Translations under genes and position numbers: made by a program
Assembly (NCBI RefSeq): GCF_002179555.1
Contig: NZ_NHOU01000009.1
Location: forward strand, 1 to 64,000
Origin: Salinicola salarius
GTDB taxonomy: Bacteria; Pseudomonadota; Gammaproteobacteria; Pseudomonadales; Halomonadaceae
Direction: 5' to 3'
Length of the DNA stretch: 64,000 bases
Shown here: positions 53,287-61,629 of the stretch, one piece after another
Position numbering within the stretch: the stretch's first letter is position 1
How the letters are laid out: every line of letters starts with the position of its first letter
The notes under the pieces: generated by a model
The model's input: the letters and a program-made list of their open reading frames with translations, nothing else
Database searches by the model: none
Told to the model about the DNA's origin: nothing

Positions 53287-54420
53287 ATGGACGGTCGCGT
53301 ATCCCTGCGCCAGGTCGCCATGCGATTTGGCGATTTCACGGCGATTCAGCCGACTTCGCTGGAGATCGAGTCGGGCGAGTTCTTCAGCTTTCTCGGCCCC
53401 TCCGGCTGCGGCAAGACCACGTTGCTGAACATGATCAGCGGGTTTCTCACGCCCAGCGAAGGCAGCGTCGCCATCGGCGGCACGGATATGACCCGGGTGC
53501 CGGTCAATCGCCGCCCGACGGCGATGATCTTCCAGAATCTGGCGCTCTTTCCGCTGATGAGCGTTTACCAGAACATCGAGTTCGGCCTGGAGGTGCGGGG
53601 CATCGACCGTCAGGCGCGTCGCCGGCGAGCGGATGAACTGCTCGAGCTGGTGGCGTTGGGCGGCAGCGGAGACAAGCCGGTCGCCGATCTTTCCGGTGGC
53701 CAGAAGCAGCGAATCGCGATCGCTCGGGCCCTGGCCGTCGAGCCCAGGGTGTTGCTGCTGGACGAGCCGCTGTCGGCGCTGGATCTCAAGCTGCGCCAGC
53801 ATATGCGCACCGAGCTCAAGGCGATTCAGCGCAAGACCGGCATCACCTTCATCTACATCACGCACGATCAGGGCGAGGCGTTGACCATGTCCGATCGGGT
53901 CGCCGTGATGTCGGAAGGGCGCATCCAGCAGGTCGCCGACCCGATGACGCTGTATCGCCAGCCGAAGACCGACTTCGTGGCGAATTTCGTGGGTGAGAAC
54001 AACCGGTTCCCGGGCCGTGTCGTGGCCCGGGAGGGCGGAATGGCGACCCTGGATGTCGGGCTGCCGGCACCGTTGACAGGCCACGCCATGGACCCGGTCG
54101 AACCGGGAGACGAGGCGACGCTCTATGTCCGTCCCGAGCAGTGGCGCGTGGGGCCCGCCGACGATCGGCGCCTGCCGCTCGGCGGGGTGATCCGGACCGA
54201 GCACTTCGAAGGGGCGTGGCTGACGCTGGAAATCGCGCTGGAGCAGGGGCCGATGATCCGGGCCCATCTGCCGCACGCAGCGGCAGGGGAACTCGAAGGC
54301 CAGTTCGCCGTCGGTAGCGCTTGCCGGCTGGACTATGCGCCGAATCAGGCGGTGGTGCTGGCGGGTGCCGAAGCGGGTCAGCCGAGCGAGGAGGCCATCG
54401 ATGTGGCAGCAACTGCGTAA
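53287..54420 (+). CDS. ABC transporter ATP-binding protein (PotA/PotG type)
   Basis: A 377-residue ATPase. Walker A GPSGCGKTT is at residues 37-45, the Q-loop in FQNLALFPLMSVYQN, the signature LSGGQ at 135-139, Walker B LLLDEPLSAL and the switch His in THDQGEA. A C-terminal TOBE-type domain (from about residue 280, YVRPEQWRVG) fits the polyamine subfamily. The ATG at 53287 follows AAGAGGAC. It overlaps the first permease by 20 bases. Confidence 0.92.
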   Translation: MDGRVSLRQVAMRFGDFTAIQPTSLEIESGEFFSFLGPSGCGKTTLLNMISGFLTPSEGSVAIGGTDMTRVPVNRRPTAMIFQNLALFPLMSVYQNIEFGLEVRGIDRQARRRRADELLELVALGGSGDKPVADLSGGQKQRIAIARALAVEPRVLLLDEPLSALDLKLRQHMRTELKAIQRKTGITFIYITHDQGEALTMSDRVAVMSEGRIQQVADPMTLYRQPKTDFVANFVGENNRFPGRVVAREGGMATLDVGLPAPLTGHAMDPVEPGDEATLYVRPEQWRVGPADDRRLPLGGVIRTEHFEGAWLTLEIALEQGPMIRAHLPHAAAGELEGQFAVGSACRLDYAPNQAVVLAGAEAGQPSEEAIDVAATA

Positions 54421-55288
54421 TCGCTTCGGCGTTCCGTTGACCATGGCCATCGTGGCGCTGCTGGGGATCTGGCTGATCGTGATGGTGCTGTTGCCGCAAT
54501 GGCAGATGATCGACTACTCGTTTCATCCCTCGCTGCTGCCGGCCGAACGCGGCGGCGAGAAGGATGTCTGGTCGCTGACCAACTACGCCACCTTCTTCAA
54601 CAACGACATCCACCTCGCGATCTTCTTCAAGACGATCTGGTCGAGCGTTCTCGTCACCGTGCTGACGCTGATCGTCAGCTACCCGCTGGCCTATTATCTC
54701 GCCAAGGTCGCGACACCGGGGCAGGCGGCCCTGTGTCTGCTTTTGTTGATCATCCCGTTCTGGATCAACGAGATTCTTCGCACTTTCGCCTGGTACATCA
54801 TCTTCGCCTTTCGCGGCCCGCTCAACGAGCTGCTGTTCGCGCTGGGCCTGATCGACCGGCCGATCCGCTTTCTGAATGGCGATATCGGCGTGCTGGTGGG
54901 CATGGTCTATGCCTACATCCTGTTCATGGTCTTTCCCCTCTATAACGCCATCGAAAGCCTGGATTCCAACCAGATTCGCGCCGCGCGGGATCTGGGCGCA
55001 GGCTGGGGCCGCACCCATCGGCGTATCGTGATTCCCCATGCCAAGCCGGGCATCGCCACGGGCTGCATCATGACGTTCATGCTGGCGGCCGGCAGTTATG
55101 CGGTACCGGCGCTGCTGGGTTCGCCGGGCAGCCGCTGGTTCACGCAGATCATCTACAACTGGTTCTTCGAAGGCGGGGACTGGAATCAGGGAGCCGCCTA
55201 TGCCTTCCTGCTGCTGGTGCTGTGTATCGTCTTCGTCACCGTCATCATGCGGATTTTCAAGGTCGGGCTCGGCGACATTGCCAAATAG
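54401..55288 (+). CDS. ABC transporter permease (PotB/PotH type)
   Basis: A 295-residue inner-membrane permease with six helices. The typical EAA loop is SNQIRAARDLGAGWGRTHRRIVIPHAKPG, followed by TFMLAAGSYAVPALLG. The first periplasmic loop after the N-terminal helix is long (residues 38-75), as in PotB. The ATG at 54401 lies inside the end of the ATPase gene, preceded by GAGGAGG, showing translational coupling. Confidence 0.92.
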   Translation: MWQQLRNRFGVPLTMAIVALLGIWLIVMVLLPQWQMIDYSFHPSLLPAERGGEKDVWSLTNYATFFNNDIHLAIFFKTIWSSVLVTVLTLIVSYPLAYYLAKVATPGQAALCLLLLIIPFWINEILRTFAWYIIFAFRGPLNELLFALGLIDRPIRFLNGDIGVLVGMVYAYILFMVFPLYNAIESLDSNQIRAARDLGAGWGRTHRRIVIPHAKPGIATGCIMTFMLAAGSYAVPALLGSPGSRWFTQIIYNWFFEGGDWNQGAAYAFLLLVLCIVFVTVIMRIFKVGLGDIAK

Positions 55289-55300
55289 GGAAAGCGCTTC

Positions 55301-56101
55301 ATGAGTTCATCGCGATTCTTCTCCTGGGCGCTCAAGGCCTATCTGCTGGTTTTCTTCGTCTACCTGTTCCTGCCGCTGGTGATCATGGCGGCGGCGACGT
55401 TCAATGAAAGCCGCTTCCCGACCGTCACGCCCTGGACCGGCACCACGCTGCAGTGGTTTTCGGCGCTGTGGGCCGATGGCGGGATGTGGAGCTCGCTGGC
55501 CAACAGCCTGCTGGTGGCCGTCGGCGTGCTGTGCCTGGCGCTGCCCATCGGCGTGGCGAGCGCGCTGTTCCTGACCACGGTCGAGGGACGCGGCAAGTCC
55601 TTCATCTACGCGCTGATCCTGTCGCCGCTGCTGACGCCGGGGGTGATCATCGGCATCTCGACGCTGATCTTCTGGCGGAACTGGGGCGTGAACGGGGGAA
55701 TCGTCTTGACGATCATCGCCCAGAGCGCCTTTATCGCCGCCTACGTCATGCTGATGGTGGCGGCTCGGCTCCAGCGCTTCGATCGCACGCTGGAACGCGC
55801 GGCCCTGGATCTCGGCGCCAGCCAGTGGCAGATGTTCCGCCGGATCCTGCTGCCGTATCTCAAGCCGGCCATTCTGTCGGCGGCGGTGCTCGCGTTCCTG
55901 CAATCGCTGGAGAACTACAACACCACGCTGTTCGTCGCCGGCTACGACACGACGCTGACGATCTATATCGCCTCCAAGGTTCGCACGGGACTGACACCGG
56001 CGGTGAACGCGTTGGCGCTGCTGATGATCCTCTTCACGGTGGGGATGGCGGTGATCTACGAACTCAAGCGCCGGCGCGAGGCCGCGCGGCGCCTGGTCTG
56101 A
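55301..56101 (+). CDS. ABC transporter permease (PotC/PotI type)
   Basis: The second permease, 266 residues, also with six helices. The coupling loop ERAALDLGASQWQMFRRILLPYLKP is typical, and the start FFVYLFLPLVIMAAATFNESRFP matches PotC/PotI. It starts 12 bases after the first permease and closes the operon; the next gene, plsB, is on the other strand with 25 bases between. No terminator is obvious in this short gap. Confidence 0.92.
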   Translation: MSSSRFFSWALKAYLLVFFVYLFLPLVIMAAATFNESRFPTVTPWTGTTLQWFSALWADGGMWSSLANSLLVAVGVLCLALPIGVASALFLTTVEGRGKSFIYALILSPLLTPGVIIGISTLIFWRNWGVNGGIVLTIIAQSAFIAAYVMLMVAARLQRFDRTLERAALDLGASQWQMFRRILLPYLKPAILSAAVLAFLQSLENYNTTLFVAGYDTTLTIYIASKVRTGLTPAVNALALLMILFTVGMAVIYELKRRREAARRLV

Positions 56102-56126
56102 CAGGCCGTCGAAGGAGAAGCGAGGC

Positions 56127-58547
56127 CTACTGGCGCGTCAACCGCACCAGGCGGTGGCGCAGCTCCGGGTCGAACAGCGCCCGGCTGCGCCGCTGCAGGC
56201 GCGGCAGCGATTCTTCGTAGAACAGATGCTCGTTCTCGACGCGTAGCCAGCCTTGCTGTTCGAGCGTGTCCAGCAATCCGCTGAACAGCCGCTTGTCGAA
56301 GAACTCCGGGGCGTTGAGTCCGGCCAGCAGGGTCAGGCGCTCGGCCAGTTGGCGGCTATGTTCTTCCAGCACTTCCCGGGTCAGCTCGCCACTGGGATAG
56401 CGCAGCAGCGATGCCAGCAGCAGATAGGCGCGCTCCAGCGTGGGCTGCACCGGTTGCCCCAGCAGTCGCAGGTGTTCGCTGGATTCGAGATGCCCGGGCT
56501 GCCGGCGCCAGCCGTTGTCGGTGGCTTGCAGCAGGCCTTCTTCCGTCAATACGGCGAGGGTATCCGCCAGGCGCTGTCGTGGATCGTCCGGTGGCGCGAA
56601 ATAGAGCTCCTGCGCCAGCAGCGGCCAGGCCGGCGTCAGCAGCGCATCGAGGTCGTCGAGCGAGAAGGCGGCGTTGTTGCGAAAGGCGAATGCCACCAGC
56701 CCGAGATGCATGAACAGATGGAGTACGTTGTTGCGGTACCAGGTCAGCAACGTCGCCTGCTCCGGGCGCGCGGTAATCAGTTCGCCGAGCGCCTGGGGCT
56801 GACGCGTGACGAAGCCCAGATTCACGGCGTGATCGATCCACTCCGCCGGTTCTCCCGTCGGCAGCCGGCAGCGCCGACTGCCGGGCAGATGTTTCTGGAG
56901 CCTGACCAACAGGCCGATGTGGTGTGCCAGCAGATCGGATTCGATGGTGTGATGCGGCGTCGCCAGCAGCGTCATCGCTACCAGCGAGACGGCATTCAGG
57001 CTGGCGGCGTCGTTGATTCGGCGAGCCAGCGTTTCCCCCAGCAGCGGAACGGCCCGGTTCAGCCACGCCGGGCGTGTCGAAGCGGGCTCGCCTTGCCAGT
57101 CCGGCACCGTATCGTTCAGGAAGCTGGCCAGCGATAGTGGCTCACCCACGCTGACGGTGACGCGGCCGTGAGGCTCGCGGAGATGCTTGAGCACGCGCAG
57201 CAGATCCAGCGGAGACTCCTTCTTCTTCCTGCCGCCGCGGAGCTCGTGTAGATAGCTGCCGCTCTCCAGCACGCGTTCGTAGCCGACGTAGACCGGCACG
57301 AAGGCGACATCCCGGATCGCGTCCCGCGCGAACGAGCGCAGCGTCATCGCCAGCATGCCGGGGCGGGGCGATAGCATCCGTCCGGTCCGAGAGCGCCCGC
57401 CTTCGATGAAGTATTCCACCGGGTGGCCTCTCGCGATCAGACGATGCAGGTACTCGTTGAAGACGGTGGCGTAGAGGCGGTTGTCCTTGAAGCTGCGGCG
57501 CATGAAAAACGCGCCGCCACGTCGCATCAGCGCGCCGATCACCGGCATGTCGAGATTGCGTCCCGCGGCGATGTGCGGCGGCATCAGGCCTTCCCGGTAG
57601 AGCACGTAGGAGAGCAGCAGGTAGTCGATGTGACTGCGATGGCAGGGGACGTAGATCAGCGTGCGCTCGCCGGCGATCGCCTTGACCGCGTCCAGCCCGT
57701 GTACATCGACGCCGTCATAGAGACGGTTCCACAGCCGTTTGAGCATTTCATAGAAGAAGCGCAGCACCGGGTACGACATGTTGGAGGCGATTTCGCGGGC
57801 GTAACGCTCGGCGCGCCGGCGCTCGCGTGCCGGTGTGCTGCGATTGGTTTCGGCAGCCTCGAGCACGGCCTGACGAACCGGTTGGCTATCGACCACGCCA
57901 CGCACCAGCGTGCGATGATGCGAGATGTCCGGCCCCAGCACTCGAGCGCGAATGCGGCGGAAGTGAACGCGCAGCACCCGGGCAACCTTGCGCTGGGTCA
58001 AGGTGACGGCGGGATCGTCGATCAGCGGCCGCAGCCGGATCGGCTCGCCGAAGTGCGCCTCCAGATGGCGGCCGTTGACGATTACCGAGAGCAGCCGGCG
58101 CAGACGCCCGCTCCAGGCCCAGTCATCCGCGGCCAGCATCTTCCAGAAGCCGAAGTCCTTGCCCGGGGCGCGGCTCCAGAACACGCTGACCGGCACCAAC
58201 TGCGCGTCCAGCTCGGGGTCGGCCTCGAGCGCGTCCAGCAGCTGCTGCAGGTGTGCCGAATGCTGGCCCCGGATCTTGCCGCGACTGCCCCGCAGGCGCG
58301 GCAGGGCGAAGCAGGCCGGCAGCCCGCCGTGACCGAAGGGATGCCATTCGCCGGCGTCGGGGAGGTCGAGATCGCGGCTCAGGCGTTCGACGGCGAGCTC
58401 GTCGGTCATCGAGGGGCGAGCGATGACATAGAATGTCGGCAGCGTGGAATCGAGCCGAAAGGGCTCCGGCTCGACGAGGCGAAAGGCCAGCCAGCGATCG
58501 AGCACGCGACCGACCAGACGGTGCCACAGTCGTTGAAGTTCAGTCAC
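56127..58547 (-). CDS. plsB: Glycerol-3-phosphate 1-O-acyltransferase PlsB
   Basis: PlsB acylates glycerol 3-phosphate with acyl-ACP or acyl-CoA, the committed step of phospholipid synthesis at the inner membrane. The acyltransferase core has the HX4D motif PCHRSHIDYLLLSYVLY, then GGAFFMRRSF, YFIEGGRSRTGR and FVPVYVGYERV. From the GTG at 58547 the protein has 806 residues, against 807 in E. coli, and begins with VTELQRLWHRLVGRVLDRWLA. A longer reading to 58736 would overlap the divergent clsB gene and has no homology. Repeated CAACGAC words surround the start. The nearby clsB and pgpA also belong to phospholipid metabolism. Confidence 0.94.
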   Translation of the reverse strand: MTELQRLWHRLVGRVLDRWLAFRLVEPEPFRLDSTLPTFYVIARPSMTDELAVERLSRDLDLPDAGEWHPFGHGGLPACFALPRLRGSRGKIRGQHSAHLQQLLDALEADPELDAQLVPVSVFWSRAPGKDFGFWKMLAADDWAWSGRLRRLLSVIVNGRHLEAHFGEPIRLRPLIDDPAVTLTQRKVARVLRVHFRRIRARVLGPDISHHRTLVRGVVDSQPVRQAVLEAAETNRSTPARERRRAERYAREIASNMSYPVLRFFYEMLKRLWNRLYDGVDVHGLDAVKAIAGERTLIYVPCHRSHIDYLLLSYVLYREGLMPPHIAAGRNLDMPVIGALMRRGGAFFMRRSFKDNRLYATVFNEYLHRLIARGHPVEYFIEGGRSRTGRMLSPRPGMLAMTLRSFARDAIRDVAFVPVYVGYERVLESGSYLHELRGGRKKKESPLDLLRVLKHLREPHGRVTVSVGEPLSLASFLNDTVPDWQGEPASTRPAWLNRAVPLLGETLARRINDAASLNAVSLVAMTLLATPHHTIESDLLAHHIGLLVRLQKHLPGSRRCRLPTGEPAEWIDHAVNLGFVTRQPQALGELITARPEQATLLTWYRNNVLHLFMHLGLVAFAFRNNAAFSLDDLDALLTPAWPLLAQELYFAPPDDPRQRLADTLAVLTEEGLLQATDNGWRRQPGHLESSEHLRLLGQPVQPTLERAYLLLASLLRYPSGELTREVLEEHSRQLAERLTLLAGLNAPEFFDKRLFSGLLDTLEQQGWLRVENEHLFYEESLPRLQRRSRALFDPELRHRLVRLTRQ

Positions 58548-58723
58548 GGTCGTTGATGTCCCATAGTCGTTGAAGCCCCAGGAGCGCTGGCATCCAGGCA
58601 ATTTTCCCTGCAAATTCCCGAGTATAGCGACAAGCCCAGCCGACAGCGATGACCCGGAACGGTCGCTTTCCTTGGCGCCGCAAACGTGCGTCAATCGGGA
58701 GCGACCAAGGAGGCAGGTAGTTA

Positions 58724-59851
58724 ATGCAAGCGACATGGAAGGACGGTAACCGTTTCGAGCTGTTGCCGGAGGGCAAGCGTTTCTGGCCTGCCATGAGAGA
58801 GGCCATCGAAGGCGCCCGGCACTATTTGTGGATCGAGCTCTATCTGATGGAGTCGGGCTCGCTGGCCGAGCATTTCATCGACGCGCTGACGTCGGCGGCA
58901 GCGCGTGGGGTCGAGGTCAAGCTGATGCTCGATGGCGTCGGCAGCATGGGGCTGTCGCATGGCGATCGGCGGCGACTGCGGGACGGCGGCGTCGAGCTGC
59001 GGTTCTTCAACCCGCTGGCGGTGACGCGGCTGGGCGGCAACCTGATGCGCGATCATCGCAAGCTCGTCGTCGTCGATGGCGTCACGGCCTTTACCGGCGG
59101 CTTTGGCATCGTCGACGAGTTCGTCGATGCCTGGTACGAGGTCGCGGTGCGTATCCAGGGGCCGGTGGTCGAGGACTGGATGCAGCTGTTCGCCCACGTC
59201 TGGGATTCGCCGCTGACGCGCGGTAATGGCACACGAACGCGTCTGACGCGATCGCTTCATGGGTCATCGGTGCCGGCACCCTTTGCCGACGGCATGCGGG
59301 GTCGGGCCATCTGGGGGCGGGGACATCGCTATCAGGCTATTCGTCTCTCGCTGCAGGGGCGCATCGGCACGGCTCGCCGCAGGCTCTGGCTGTGTACGCC
59401 CTACTTCGTGCCGACGCTCAGCCTGCGCCGGGCGTTGGCTCGCGCCGCCCGCCGCGGCATCGACGTGCGCCTGTTGCTGGCCGGTGGCGGGCACCATGAC
59501 CACCCCGGCGTGCGCTACGCCGGGCAGCGATTTTATCGCCGGCTGCTCAAGGCGGGGGTCAGGATCTACGAATTCCAGCCCAATTTCATTCATGCCAAGT
59601 TCAGCGTCGTCGACGACTGGGTATCGCTGGGGTCGTGCAACTTCGATCACTGGAGCCTGCAGTGGAATCTCGAAGCCAACCAGGAGGTCGATGACGCCGA
59701 ATTCGCGGCCGAAGTCGCCCGGCTGTTCGAACGCAACTTCGCCGCCAGCGAGCATATCGATGCCGAAAGCTGGGCCCGGCGCTCGTGGGGGCAGCGGGCG
59801 AGAGAGTGGCTGTTCGGCACGCTCAACGCCTGGGTGACACGGCTCAAGTAG
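58724..59851 (+). CDS. clsB: Cardiolipin synthase, ClsB-like (phospholipase D family)
   Basis: A 375-residue phospholipase D-superfamily enzyme that would make cardiolipin from phosphatidylglycerol. Both HKD motifs are present: HRKLVVVDG with H111 and HAKFSVVDD with H290. There is no N-terminal membrane anchor, which fits ClsB (413 residues in E. coli) better than ClsA. The start MQATWKDGNRFELLPEGKRFWPAM is conserved. It is divergent from plsB and convergent with the UPF0149 gene. ClsB can also use other lipid alcohols, so the product is not fixed by sequence. Confidence 0.88.
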   Translation: MQATWKDGNRFELLPEGKRFWPAMREAIEGARHYLWIELYLMESGSLAEHFIDALTSAAARGVEVKLMLDGVGSMGLSHGDRRRLRDGGVELRFFNPLAVTRLGGNLMRDHRKLVVVDGVTAFTGGFGIVDEFVDAWYEVAVRIQGPVVEDWMQLFAHVWDSPLTRGNGTRTRLTRSLHGSSVPAPFADGMRGRAIWGRGHRYQAIRLSLQGRIGTARRRLWLCTPYFVPTLSLRRALARAARRGIDVRLLLAGGGHHDHPGVRYAGQRFYRRLLKAGVRIYEFQPNFIHAKFSVVDDWVSLGSCNFDHWSLQWNLEANQEVDDAEFAAEVARLFERNFAASEHIDAESWARRSWGQRAREWLFGTLNAWVTRLK

Positions 59852-59878
59852 CGGCGGGATCCGGCGCTGATTCAGACC

Positions 59879-60556
59879 CTAGCGCTTGCGGCCACGCTTG
59901 CGCCCACCGGATGTTCTGGCGGCGCTCTTTCCTTTGCCCTTGGGCGGCTCCGGCGGCACCCGGAAATGCAGGTAGAGATCCAGCGTCAACTCCGGAAGCT
60001 GGCCCGCCAGGGCGGCAAACTGTGCGTCCTCGGTGACCATCTCCGCGATCTCCGGCTCGTCGTCGAACAGGCCGGACAGCGCCATGAATGGCAGCAGCAG
60101 GGCGGCCACATGCGATTCATCCTGGGAGAACCAGGCCGCCTCGTCGAGAAAGACGCCTTGCATGAATCCGGCGCACCAGTCCTCGATGGCGGCGGCCATC
60201 TCTCCCGCTTCATCCAGCTCGGCATCGAAGGGCAACTCGACCCAGTGGCCGCGCTCCAGGATGCTGGCGGCGTTGGCCTTGAGCGCTTCCAGCAGGCCGA
60301 GAATCTCGTCGCGCTCGGCGGTATCGTCGAAAGGAGGCTCTCCCTCGAAAAGCTCGGCGATCCACTGCTCTGGGGAGATATCCCGAGGCGAGACGGCAAG
60401 CGCCACCAGATAGCCGTGGGCGCTGATGACATCCGGCGCCTCTTCGCCGAGACGTTCGGCGTTCAGGTAGTCGTCGAGGCGCGCCAGCGCGTCGTCATTC
60501 AGCGGCGGTTGGCTCTCGACGGCATCGTCCGGTCGTTCAGACGAGAGTTCAGGCAT
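59879..60556 (-). CDS. UPF0149 (YgfB/YecA-like) family protein
   Basis: A 225-residue acidic helical protein of the UPF0149 family. The conserved segments are HGYLVALAVSPRDISPEQWI, EDWCAGFMQGV and a long helix ending DLYLHFR. The C-terminal tail PKGKGKSAARTSGGRKRGRKR is strongly basic, in contrast to the acidic body. YecA-type members often have a C-terminal SEC-C zinc motif; it is absent here. The YgfB branch has been tied to beta-lactamase regulation in Pseudomonas, but no function can be assigned here. The ATG is at 60556; a longer reading would run through the 17-bp repeats. Confidence 0.82.
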   Translation of the reverse strand: MPELSSERPDDAVESQPPLNDDALARLDDYLNAERLGEEAPDVISAHGYLVALAVSPRDISPEQWIAELFEGEPPFDDTAERDEILGLLEALKANAASILERGHWVELPFDAELDEAGEMAAAIEDWCAGFMQGVFLDEAAWFSQDESHVAALLLPFMALSGLFDDEPEIAEMVTEDAQFAALAGQLPELTLDLYLHFRVPPEPPKGKGKSAARTSGGRKRGRKR

Positions 60557-60596
60557 GAGGGCGCTCCGGATCAGGCGAAGATAATGAATGTGTGGC

Positions 60597-60647
60597 CGAT
60601 ACGAACCTCTGATCGATACGAACGTGCGGCCGATACGAACGTGTGAC
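60597..60647. repeat. 17-bp tandem repeat between UPF0149 and sprT genes (3 copies)
   Basis: Copies of CGATACGAACGTGCGGC begin at 60597, 60614 and 60631, each with a few changes at the 3' half. The array fills much of the 160-base divergent gap and so lies between the two starts, where promoters are expected. The 17-bp unit is not a multiple of three. Confidence 0.9.
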
Positions 60648-60716
60648 CAACGGAAATGCATGGCAAAGGGTCAGCGGGCTGGACGCCCGTTCGTGTCGTC
60701 GGCATTCTATCATCCC

Positions 60717-61292
60717 ATGATCGATCTGCGTTCTTCCCCCGTTTCCCCCGCCCTCGGCGAAAGTGACGCCCAGGCGCTGGAGGCGCTCGACAAGTCGTCG
60801 CTGGAAAGCCAGCTGCTGCTGCGGGCCGATGCTGCCTGGCGGCTCGCCTGTGAAGTGCACCCGGCATTACCCCGGCCCAAAATCTGGTTCGATCTGCGGG
60901 GCCGAAGCGCCGGACAGGCGCATTACCAGCGTGGCGGGCTGCGTTTCAATCGGACGCTGCTGCACGAAAACCGGCAGGCTTTCATGGACGAGATCGTACC
61001 CCACGAGATGGCGCACTGGCTGGTCTTTCATCTGGAGGAAGGGCTGAATGTCCGGCCCCACGGGCGCGAGTGGCAGACGGTGATGCGAAAGCTCTATGGT
61101 CTGAAGCCGGTCGTCACGCATCGTTTCGACATCGCCCGTGCCAGCCCTTCGCCATATCTCTATCGCTGCCGCTGCGAGACGCTGCACCGATTCACCGGGC
61201 GGCGCCATTCCCAGGCCTCGAAGGGGACTCGGTATCGCTGCCGTCACTGTCGAGCGACGCTGACCTTTGCCTATCGGGAGTCGCCGGCATAG
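60717..61292 (+). CDS. sprT: SprT-family metalloprotease-like protein
   Basis: A 191-residue protein with a zinc-protease active site HEMAH (residues 96-100, in EIVPHEMAHWLVFH), a third ligand region in PHGREWQTVMRKLYG, and a C-terminal zinc ribbon with cysteine pairs (YRCRCETLH and YRCRHCRATL). The layout is that of SprT, related to the eukaryotic DNA-protein crosslink protease Spartan; the bacterial role is unknown. The ATG at 60717 fits the family; an in-frame ATG at 60660 would add 19 residues. It is divergent from the UPF0149 gene. Confidence 0.88.
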   Translation: MIDLRSSPVSPALGESDAQALEALDKSSLESQLLLRADAAWRLACEVHPALPRPKIWFDLRGRSAGQAHYQRGGLRFNRTLLHENRQAFMDEIVPHEMAHWLVFHLEEGLNVRPHGREWQTVMRKLYGLKPVVTHRFDIARASPSPYLYRCRCETLHRFTGRRHSQASKGTRYRCRHCRATLTFAYRESPA

Positions 61293-61629
61293 CGCTGGCG
61301 GCGTTCCAGCGAGCTCCCTTTTCTCCATTTCTTTTTCTCTTTCCCACTCGAACCTCACCAGGGCTGTCGACGTTTCAGCGCGAGCCGCGGCCGTGCGTGA
61401 AGCGTCGACGGGCCTCGCTTTTCGGCGACCCTGTCGTCGTCGGATCGAGCCTGATTGGCACGATTGCGACAGGCGAACGACACTGGTTGATACGAAGGTC
61501 TAATAGGGGGTGCCCGGTGCCGCCGTTATATGCTGACCCACTCGAGCGTCGATGGTCTATCGCATTGAGCCAGTTGGGCTTTCGCCGTCGAACGGGTACG
61601 AACATAGTCATCAACAGGGAGACTGGAGC
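61293..61629. other. 337-base gap upstream of acs
   Basis: No gene or strong promoter was found. A pyrimidine-rich stretch (61315-61345) follows sprT. GATTGGCACGATTGCGACA near 61452-61470 recalls a sigma-54 promoter but its GG-GC spacing is three bases too short. The acs frame is open back to 61552 without homology. Confidence 0.4.

Noticed and set aside
58548-58736. Longer PlsB N-terminus from 58736
   Set aside because: It would overlap the start of the divergent clsB gene and adds residues without homology; the GTG at 58547 gives the normal PlsB length.
61452-61470. Possible sigma-54 promoter before acs
   Set aside because: TTGGCACG is followed by ATTGC, but the GG and GC are seven bases apart instead of ten, and no activator site or regulator is near.
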